Source of the DNA: Gammaproteobacteria bacterium
GTDB lineage: Bacteria; Pseudomonadota; Gammaproteobacteria; Pseudomonadales; Pseudomonadaceae
Assembly: GCA_012735335.1 (NCBI GenBank)
Contig: JAAYHO010000222.1
Span: 1 to 6,069 of the forward strand
Length of the DNA: 6,069 nt
Reading direction: 5' to 3'
Numbering within the stretch: the first letter of the stretch is position 1; each line of letters opens with the position of its first letter. The notes under the pieces were generated by a model that was not told where the DNA came from, did not search any database, and saw only the letters and a program-made list of their open reading frames with translations. A program made the translations under genes and the position numbers. This document shows positions 1 through 6,069 of the stretch, piece after piece.

Positions 1-407
1 AGATGCACGTGTTCATTGCTACCGCCGGGGGACGGGAAGTAGCGGATGATCGGAGTCAGCTCCAGCAATTGCAGTCCCGCTTCCTCATCGGCCTCGCGGT
101 GGGCCACCTGCTCCGGTGACTCATCGGCGTCAAACAGTCCGGCCACCAACTCCAGCATCCAGGGGCTGCTGCGCTTGTCCAACGCCCCGACACGCATCTG
201 CTCGACCAGCACCACCGTATCCAGCCAGGGATCATAGGGCAGCACGCAGACCGCATCCGGCCGCACGAACAGCTCCCGGCGCAGCTCCGGGCCCCAGCCA
301 CCGGCAAACAGCCGATGACGCAGGCTCAGCACATCCAGCCGGTAGAACCCCTGAAAGCCGGGTTTTCGATCCAGGATCTGTACATCCTGCTGATTGAAAT
401 CACTCAA
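1..407 (-). CDS. nudF: ADP-ribose pyrophosphatase (Nudix hydrolase), N-terminal 135 residues
   Basis: Nudix enzymes of this subfamily hydrolyse ADP-ribose and related ADP-sugars to AMP and a sugar phosphate in the cytoplasm. The translation has the complete Nudix box at residues 90-112 (G90, E96, R104-E105, E108-E109, G111), following the GX5EX7REUXEEXGU pattern that binds the catalytic metal. Around it are features typical of NudF: LRHRLF near residues 29-34, a PELRREL stretch at 40-46, VCVLPYDP at 53-60, and YFPSPGGSNEHVHL at 123 onward. The C-terminal third lies beyond the left edge of the window. I chose the TTG at 405-407 because no ATG lies at the 5' end of this frame, AGGGG sits 7 bases upstream, and the resulting N-terminus (SDFN...) has about the length seen in Pseudomonas homologues. 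The gene is co-directional with thiC but 226 bp downstream of it and separated by repeats, so independent transcription is likely. Confidence 0.9.
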   Translation of the reverse strand, partial: MSDFNQQDVQILDRKPGFQGFYRLDVLSLRHRLFAGGWGPELRRELFVRPDAVCVLPYDPWLDTVVLVEQMRVGALDKRSSPWMLELVAGLFDADESPEQVAHREADEEAGLQLLELTPIIRYFPSPGGSNEHVH

Positions 408-414
408 AAGCCAA

Positions 415-419
415 CCCCT
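415..419 (-). promoter_or_regulatory. Shine-Dalgarno of nudF supporting a TTG start
   Basis: AGGGG on the minus strand lies 7 bases before the TTG at 405-407. It is the best reason for preferring this TTG over another in-frame TTG at 423-425, which has only a G-run at poor spacing. Confidence 0.6.
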
Positions 420-428
420 GAACAAGAC

Positions 429-444
429 ACCCCCAAGCGGGGGT
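429..444. other. GC-only hairpin in the nudF leader
   Basis: ACCCCC (429-434) and GGGGGT (439-444) form a perfect 6-bp stem with a 4-base AAGC loop. It lies 22 bases upstream of the nudF TTG and just before its ribosome binding site. No T-run follows, so it is not a convincing terminator. It may be an attenuating or stabilising leader structure, or may be chance in GC-rich DNA. Confidence 0.35.
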
Positions 445-462
445 AATGGGGCTAACCTCGCA

Positions 463-478
463 CAGGCCAACAGGCCAA
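463..478. repeat. 8-bp perfect tandem duplication
   Basis: CAGGCCAA is present twice in a row (463-470 and 471-478) in the nudF upstream region. It is short and may be a replication-slippage product with no function. Confidence 0.4.
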
Positions 479-491
479 GGCAAGCCCCACC

Positions 492-512
492 AAAAAGATC
501 CCGCCTTCCGGG
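492..512 (-). terminator. Candidate terminator downstream of thiC
   Basis: Read on the minus strand, CCCG (512-509), a 5-base loop and CGGG (503-500) form a short GC stem, followed by ATC and five T residues (496-492). Repeat A1, a 10-bp hairpin at 513-536, lies immediately upstream and could stack on it. The short stem alone is weak, and A1 is too far from the T-run to be the terminator hairpin itself. It lies about 140 bases beyond the thiC stop codon. Confidence 0.35.
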
Positions 513-537
513 GTTGGCGAGCCCCTGCTCGCCGACG
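511..537 (+). repeat. Palindromic repeat A, copy A1
   Basis: The arms GTTGGCGAGC (513-522) and GCTCGCCGAC (527-536) flank the loop CCCT. All pairs are Watson-Crick except a T-G wobble, which gives the element a direction. The whole 27-bp stretch is the exact reverse complement of 4418-4444 between tolC and waaA. It resembles REP elements: a short GC-rich imperfect palindrome, intergenic and in several copies. Confidence 0.85.
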
Positions 538-559
538 AGTTGATGCAGAGTTCCAGAAA

Positions 560-585
560 GGCGTAGCGCAGGCGCGCTACACCCC
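560..585 (+). repeat. Palindromic repeat B, copy B1
   Basis: The arms GTAGCGC (563-569) and GCGCTAC (574-580) form a perfect 7-bp stem with an AGGC loop. The 26 bp at 560-585 are the exact reverse complement of both 4349-4374 and 4445-4470. It sits between A1 and A2, making an A-B-A cluster downstream of thiC. Confidence 0.85.
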
Positions 586-596
586 GTGCCTCCCTG

Positions 597-623
597 GGGT
601 TGGCGAGCACCGGCTCGCCGACC
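597..623 (+). repeat. Palindromic repeat A, copy A2
   Basis: The arms GGTTGGCGAGC (598-608) and GCTCGCCGACC (613-623) surround the loop ACCG and pair over 11 bp with the same T-G wobble position as A1. The loop differs from A1 while the stem is kept. The hairpin ends 10 bases past the thiC stop codon, close enough to protect the mRNA 3' end or affect termination. Confidence 0.85.
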
Positions 624-633
624 AGCGGCGTTC

Positions 634-2706
<2,073 letters not shown>

Positions 2707-2765
2707 GCTTAGAGCCTTGCGCCCGCCCAGGCAAGCTGCAGCGCCCGCTGCCACTGCGTTTGTCC

Positions 2766-2794
2766 TTGACCGGCGGTCGCAGGCTCTTTAGCCT
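2766..2794 (+). promoter_or_regulatory. Candidate sigma70 promoter for tolC
   Basis: TTGACC (2766-2771) is a good -35 box and is followed after 17 bp by TAGCCT (2789-2794), a poor -10 box (3 of 6). A short inverted repeat, AGGCT/AGCCT (2781-2785, 2790-2794), overlaps the -10 and could be an operator or chance. The predicted leader to the tolC ATG is about 30 bases and contains AAGGA (2822-2826) at 7-base spacing. Confidence 0.35.
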
Positions 2795-2833
2795 TGGCGG
2801 ATTGAATCAGTCTCCCATGCGAAGGATCCCGGC

Positions 2834-4321
2834 ATGTTTCGCCCTCTTTATCTCGCTGTTGTATTGGCTGGCCTGTCCGGCCCGGTCCTGGCTCAGTCCG
2901 ATCTGATGACCATCTACCAGGAAGCCCTGCTCAACAGTGCCGACCTGGCTGCTGCCGAAGCGGATGCGCTGGCACGCCAGGAAGTGCTGCCCCAGGCGCG
3001 CTCGCTGCTGCTGCCCAACATTGGTCTCGGTGCCGGTCTGGCCAGGGAGTATATCGATGTGGACGGCGCGGGCTCCGATGATTATTCGACCCACTACTAC
3101 CAGGCCAGCCTGACCCAACCGCTGTTCCGCGCCGACCGCTGGTTCAACTATCAGGCTGCCAAGGCCCAGTCGGAACAGGCCCAGGTGGAGTTTTCCGCGA
3201 TCCAGCAGCAGCTGATCCTGGATGTTGCCCAGGCCTACTTCAACGTACTGCGCGCCTCGGACAACCTGGCCACCGCCCGGGCCGAGGAAGCCGCCTTCGA
3301 GCGCCAGCTGGAGCAGGCCCGGGAACGCTTTGAAGTGGGTCTGGCCGCACGCACCGACGTCCTCGAAGCCCTGGCCGGTTTCGATGCCGCCCGGGCTACC
3401 CGCATTACCGCTGCCACCAATCTGGACGTGAGCTACCAGGCGCTGACCCGACTGACCAACCGGGATCACCCCGAGCTGCTGGGCATGAGTCACGAGCTGC
3501 CGATCCTGGCACCGACCCCGGTGGACATGCAGCAGTGGGTGGATACCGCCGCCGCGCAGAACCTGTCGCTGCAGGCCTTCCGCCTGGCCATTGACTCGGC
3601 CTCCGAAGCCCTGCGCAGCAGCAAGTCCGGCTACGCCCCGGCGGTGGACGCTTTTGTCCGCTACAGCGACAACCACGGTGGTGCCCGCATGGCCGGTAAC
3701 ACAGGCCGCGGTGACACCGAACTGACCCAGATCGGCGTGGAAATGACCCTGCCGCTGTTTACCGGCGGCGGTACCAGCTCGCGAATCCGCGAATCCACCT
3801 TCCGCCTGAGTCAGGCTGAACAGGCCAGCGAGGCCGAGCTGCGCCGGGTCGTTGAGCGCACCCGCAATCTGTTCCGCACCGTGACCTCCAGCGTCGAGGA
3901 AGTGGACGCCCGGCGTCAGACCATCATCTCCTCCAAGGCTGCACTGGATGCTACCCAGACCGGTTACGAAGTGGGCACCCGCAACGTGGTCGACGTGCTG
4001 GATGCACAGCGCAACCTGTACCGCGCAGTGCGCGACTACAACGATGCCCGCTACAACTACATCATCGACAACCTGAGCCTGAAGCAGGCCGCAGGCACCC
4101 TGAGTCCGCAGGATCTGGAAGACCTCTCGGCCTGGCTGAAGCCGGACTACGACCCGGACCGGGACTTCATTCCGCCGTTCACCGAAGAGGAAATGCGCCG
4201 GATGAACATCGGCAACGGTCAGAGCCAGCGCCAACCCCGGCGACTGCAGCGTAACGAACTGATCGAGCGTACGGAAAGAATCGAGCAACCGCTGCAGGAC
4301 GGGGTACGGACAACCTTCTGA
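2834..4321 (+). CDS. tolC: TolC-family outer membrane efflux/secretion channel
   Basis: TolC proteins form trimeric outer membrane channels that join periplasmic adaptor proteins and inner membrane pumps in multidrug efflux or type I secretion. The protein has 495 residues, close to the family length. Residues 1-20 are a signal peptide ending in VLA before Q21. Two homologous OEP halves are visible: LTQPLF at 93-98 matches MTLPLF at 304-309, and FEVGLAARTDVLEA at 166-179 matches YEVGTRNVVDVLDA at 378-391. These are the strand and helix-turn parts of the internal duplication. After about residue 432 comes a charged tail rich in Arg, Gln and Glu (RQPRRLQRNELIERTERIEQ) that is probably periplasmic and flexible. 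The ATG at 2834 has AAGGA 7 bases upstream. No pump or adaptor gene lies beside it, as for E. coli tolC, so its partners are encoded elsewhere. It is divergent from thiC and convergent with waaA. Confidence 0.93.
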   Translation: MFRPLYLAVVLAGLSGPVLAQSDLMTIYQEALLNSADLAAAEADALARQEVLPQARSLLLPNIGLGAGLAREYIDVDGAGSDDYSTHYYQASLTQPLFRADRWFNYQAAKAQSEQAQVEFSAIQQQLILDVAQAYFNVLRASDNLATARAEEAAFERQLEQARERFEVGLAARTDVLEALAGFDAARATRITAATNLDVSYQALTRLTNRDHPELLGMSHELPILAPTPVDMQQWVDTAAAQNLSLQAFRLAIDSASEALRSSKSGYAPAVDAFVRYSDNHGGARMAGNTGRGDTELTQIGVEMTLPLFTGGGTSSRIRESTFRLSQAEQASEAELRRVVERTRNLFRTVTSSVEEVDARRQTIISSKAALDATQTGYEVGTRNVVDVLDAQRNLYRAVRDYNDARYNYIIDNLSLKQAAGTLSPQDLEDLSAWLKPDYDPDRDFIPPFTEEEMRRMNIGNGQSQRQPRRLQRNELIERTERIEQPLQDGVRTTF

Positions 4322-4348
4322 GAGCTCCCCCGGGGCGCTCACCAACCC

Positions 4349-4374
4349 GGGGTGTAGCGCGCCTGCGCTACGCC
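4349..4374 (-). repeat. Palindromic repeat B, copy B2
   Basis: The stem GTAGCGC (4354-4360) with GCGCTAC (4365-4371) has a GCCT loop. The 26 bp are identical to 4445-4470 and to the reverse complement of 560-585. It starts 28 bases after the tolC stop codon. Confidence 0.85.
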
Positions 4375-4397
4375 ATGTGAGCCGGGAATGCCGTGCT

Positions 4398-4429
4398 GGG
4401 GCGTCGGCGAGCAGGGGCGTCGGCGAGCA
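4398..4429. repeat. 16-bp perfect tandem duplication of the A left arm
   Basis: GGGGCGTCGGCGAGCA occurs at 4398-4413 and again at 4414-4429. It duplicates the 5' arm of palindrome A, so either copy could pair with the single right arm at 4433-4442. This looks like a recent slippage or recombination event within the array. Confidence 0.85.
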
Positions 4430-4444
4430 GGGGCTCGCCAACCC
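4418..4444 (-). repeat. Palindromic repeat A, copy A3
   Basis: The arms GTCGGCGAGC (4419-4428) and GCTCGCCAAC (4433-4442) surround AGGG. Read on the minus strand the 27 bp are identical to 511-537. The wobble pair of A1 and A2 forms only in minus-strand RNA here; plus-strand RNA has a C/A mismatch. Confidence 0.85.
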
Positions 4445-4470
4445 GGGGTGTAGCGCGCCTGCGCTACGCC
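4445..4470 (-). repeat. Palindromic repeat B, copy B3
   Basis: The stem GTAGCGC (4450-4456) with GCGCTAC (4461-4467) has a GCCT loop and is identical to B2 over all 26 bp. It directly abuts copy A3. Confidence 0.85.
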
Positions 4471-4498
4471 GTGTGGGCCGGGGGACTCCGTGCAGGGG

Positions 4499-4525
4499 CG
4501 TCGGCGAGCGGGGGCTCGCCAACCC
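4499..4525 (-). repeat. Palindromic repeat A, copy A4
   Basis: The arms GTCGGCGAGC (4500-4509) and GCTCGCCAAC (4514-4523) surround a GGGG loop. The stem equals A3 while the loop differs by one base, which suggests stem conservation. It ends 2 bp from the waaA stop codon (TAG at 4528-4530). Confidence 0.85.
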
Positions 4526-4527
4526 GT

Positions 4528-5784
4528 CTACAACAACCCTGACACCCCCTGCAACAACCTCTCCAGCGCCCCCTGATTGGCCTTCACCACCGCCTGCCCC
4601 GCTGCCCCGGCCTGACGTCGCGCCTGCTCACCATTCAGCCACTCGCCCACCTGCACCCCCATCGGCTCAGCACCGGCTACCTCCACCAACGCCCCGGCCT
4701 GTTCCAGCAGCTCGCTGATTTCAACAAAATTGAATCTGTGCGGCCCGGACAATATCGGCAGACCCAGCGCCGCCGGCTCCAGGTAGTTGTGCCCGCCCCC
4801 GGCAATCAGCGAACCGCCGACAAAGGCCACATCGGCGCAGGCATAGAACTGCATCAGCTCGCCCATGCTGTCGCCGAGAAACACCTGGTCAGCGGGTTCC
4901 GGCTGCTGACCAGCACTGCGCCGCACCAGCCGCAGGTCCGCCTGCTGCACCAGCCGCGCCACGGCATCGAAGCGCTCCGGGTGCCGGGGCACCAGAATCA
5001 GCAGCGCCTGCGAGTGCTGCCGTAACAACTGCTGATGGGCCTGCAGAACCAGCTCGTCTTCCCCGGCATGGGTGCTGGCGGCAATCCATACCGGCCGTTC
5101 GCCCCACTGCCCGCGCCATTGGGCCGCGCCCTGCAACACTGCCTCGCTCGGTTTGAGATCGAATTTGATGCTGCCGGTGACCGTCATCGCCTGCTCGCGC
5201 ACGCCCAGCCGACTGAAGCGCTCGGCCTCGGCAACGCTCTGCACCGCCACCCAATCCAGCGCAGAAAACATCGGCTGTACCAGCGCGCTGACCCGCTGAT
5301 AGCCCCTGGCCGAGCGCTCCGACAGTCGCGCATTGGCCAGCACCACCGGCACCCGGGCCCGCTGGCATTCGGCAACCAGATTGGGCCATAGCTCGGTTTC
5401 CATGATGATGGCGATCTTCGGCTGCAGCCGACGGATCAGGCGGCGCTGCAACCAGGGCAGATCATAGGGCAGATAGGCATGGCCGACCTGATCACCGAAC
5501 AGTTTGCGGATCTGCTCCGAGCCGGTGGGGGTCATGCAGGTCATGGTGATCGGCAGGTCAGGATGGCGCTTGAGCAGCTCACGCACCATGGGCGCAGCGG
5601 CAATCGACTCACCCACCGAGACCGCATGTACCCAGATACCACCGGCACGCAGATCGCCGCCCAGGGCAAAGCGCTCGTGCCAGCGCCGGGCATAGGCCGG
5701 GGCGCGCCAGGCACGGTACAGCAGCCGCGCCAGAATCAGCGGCAGACACAGAAGAAATACCAGAGTGTAGAAAAAACGGGCCAT
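4528..5784 (-). CDS. waaA: 3-deoxy-D-manno-octulosonic acid (Kdo) transferase WaaA/KdtA
   Basis: WaaA is a GT-B glycosyltransferase (family GT30) that moves Kdo from CMP-Kdo onto the lipid A precursor at the inner face of the cytoplasmic membrane. The 418-residue length fits the family. An N-terminal hydrophobic anchor spans about residues 4-24. The family motif HAVSVGES (53-60) carries the proposed catalytic base E59, and METELWPN (128-135) is also intact. Other conserved blocks are NARLSERS (151-158), GSIKFD (204-209), ASTHAGEDE (236-244), PRHPERF (266-272), and GGGHNYLEPA around E336 for CMP-Kdo binding. The ATG at 5782-5784 is preceded by AGGGAG at about 6 bases. It is convergent with tolC and divergent from the FAD oxidoreductase. 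Sequence alone does not show whether it adds one or two Kdo; Pseudomonas enzymes are known to be bifunctional. Confidence 0.96.
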   Translation of the reverse strand: MARFFYTLVFLLCLPLILARLLYRAWRAPAYARRWHERFALGGDLRAGGIWVHAVSVGESIAAAPMVRELLKRHPDLPITMTCMTPTGSEQIRKLFGDQVGHAYLPYDLPWLQRRLIRRLQPKIAIIMETELWPNLVAECQRARVPVVLANARLSERSARGYQRVSALVQPMFSALDWVAVQSVAEAERFSRLGVREQAMTVTGSIKFDLKPSEAVLQGAAQWRGQWGERPVWIAASTHAGEDELVLQAHQQLLRQHSQALLILVPRHPERFDAVARLVQQADLRLVRRSAGQQPEPADQVFLGDSMGELMQFYACADVAFVGGSLIAGGGHNYLEPAALGLPILSGPHRFNFVEISELLEQAGALVEVAGAEPMGVQVGEWLNGEQARRQAGAAGQAVVKANQGALERLLQGVSGLL

Positions 5785-5822
5785 GCAGTTCTCCCTTGGC
5801 GAACGGCGGCATAGTAGCAGAA

Positions 5823-5852
5823 GTGACCTGCGCAGCCCCCGGCGGCTATACT
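5823..5852 (+). promoter_or_regulatory. Candidate sigma70 promoter for the FAD oxidoreductase
   Basis: TATACT (5847-5852) is a strong -10 hexamer; GTGACC (5823-5828) lies 18 bp upstream as a partial -35 (4 of 6). Transcription would start near 5859 and give a leader of about 30 bases. On the opposite strand TACTAT (5816-5811) is a weaker possible -10 for waaA, without a clear -35. Confidence 0.45.
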
Positions 5853-5887
5853 ACAGGCCCTTGTTATCCGGTCATATTGCGGAGCCC

Positions 5888-6069
5888 ATGAGCACACCCC
5901 TGCACACCGATATCTGTATTCTGGGCGGCGGCATCGCCGGTCTGTGGTTGAATGCGCGCCTGCGCCAGCTGGGTTTCAGCACCCTGCTGATCGAATCCAA
6001 CGCCCTGGGTGGCGGCCAGAGCAGCAAGTCACAGGGCATCATCCACGGCGGTACCAAATATGCACTGCA
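5888..6069 (+). CDS. FAD-dependent oxidoreductase (DAO/GlpD-like), N-terminal 60 residues
   Basis: Only the N-terminal dinucleotide-binding part is in the window. Residues 9-36 form a Rossmann beta-alpha-beta unit: ICIL, then GGGIAG at 13-18 (GxGxxG), then a strand ending in E36, which should bind the adenine ribose of FAD. Residues 45-58 (SSKSQGIIHGGTKY) resemble the serine/HGG segment after the first fold in glycerol-3-phosphate dehydrogenase and D-amino-acid oxidase type flavoproteins. The substrate cannot be told from this fragment. The ATG at 5888 is the natural start because the fold begins 8 residues later, but GGAG (5881-5884) is only 3 bases upstream, an unusually tight spacing. From memory, a gene of this type lies close to waaA in Pseudomonas aeruginosa. 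Confidence 0.85.
   Translation, partial: MSTPLHTDICILGGGIAGLWLNARLRQLGFSTLLIESNALGGGQSSKSQGIIHGGTKYAL

Larger units (their letters stand above)
4332..4525 (-). repeat. Tandem composite repeat array between convergent tolC and waaA
   Basis: Almost the whole 206-bp gap consists of repeat units: a degenerate half of A (4337-4348, one mismatch), then B-A (4349-4444, 96 bp), then B-A (4445-4525, 81 bp). Apart from a 16-bp internal duplication in the first unit, the two units are about 80 bp and align along their length, including the spacer between B and A (shared GTG, GCCGGG and CCGTGC blocks). The array begins a few bases after the tolC stop and ends 2 bases before the waaA stop codon. Strand is given relative to the A copies at 511-537 and 597-623. 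No clear T-run terminator is present for either gene. Confidence 0.85.

Noticed and set aside
2708..2734. thiC promoter made of TTGCCT and TCTAAG on the - strand
   Set aside because: Spacing is only 15 bp, and the predicted start near 2701 would cut off the outer strand of riboswitch helix P1. I cannot place the thiC promoter with confidence.
4322..4340. Intrinsic terminator just after tolC (GAGC...GCTC with a C/G inner stem)
   Set aside because: The stem has a mismatch and a 3-base loop, and no T-run follows; part of it belongs to the decayed A repeat.
2807..4522. 571-codon open frame on the - strand, antisense to tolC and running through the repeats
   Set aside because: tolC has a signal peptide, ribosome binding site and internal duplication on the + strand; the antisense product is low-complexity and begins inside the repeat array.
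4349..4525. Possible CRISPR array
   Set aside because: Only two units of unequal length; the repeats are palindromes and the spacers between them are themselves related. There are no cas genes.
4377..4718. 113-codon + strand frame starting in the repeat array and running into waaA
   Set aside because: Its translation is repeat-derived and then Pro/Ala-rich shadow of waaA; there is no ribosome binding site.

Overview
The window looks like ordinary chromosomal DNA from a Pseudomonas-like gammaproteobacterium (Pseudomonadaceae; species not determinable by eye). Grounds: high G+C with strong third-position GC bias, a ThiC very close to Pseudomonas ThiC through almost its whole length, and a set of genes (nudF, thiC, a tolC-type outer membrane factor, waaA) recalled from that group. 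All five protein genes are recognisable; the two at the window edges are cut off.

Layout from left to right. Positions 1-407 (-): 5' part of nudF, a Nudix ADP-ribose pyrophosphatase starting at TTG. Positions 408-633: an intergenic stretch with three palindromic repeats (A-B-A), a candidate terminator and a GC-rich hairpin before nudF. Positions 634-2517 (-): thiC, the HMP-phosphate synthase of thiamine synthesis. Positions 2518-2833: a divergent intergenic region with a TPP riboswitch (2604-2706, -), a leader that can fold over the thiC ribosome binding site, and a candidate tolC promoter. Positions 2834-4321 (+): tolC-family outer membrane factor. Positions 4322-4527: the gap between convergent tolC and waaA, almost filled by two tandem copies of the same B-A repeat unit. 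Positions 4528-5784 (-): waaA, Kdo transferase. Positions 5785-5887: divergent promoter region. Positions 5888-6069 (+): start of an FAD-dependent oxidoreductase of the DAO/GlpD-like type.

The genes do not form one pathway. thiC is a self-contained thiamine-responsive unit: when TPP is high the aptamer should form and thiC expression should fall. tolC and waaA both serve the outer membrane (export channel; lipid A-Kdo assembly) but are convergent, so they do not share an operon. nudF is a nucleotide-sugar housekeeping enzyme.

The signal not explained by genes is the repeat family. Two palindromes, A (about 27 bp, core GGCGAGC/GCTCGCC) and B (26 bp, core GTAGCGC/GCGCTAC), occur in both long gaps downstream of stop codons. 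Copies match exactly across about 3.8 kb and lie in opposite orientation, each pointing away from the 3' end of the gene it follows (thiC, tolC). They look like REP/BIME-type composite elements. I found no sign of a new defence or other multi-gene system; the repeats and the thiC leader fold are the items worth following up.
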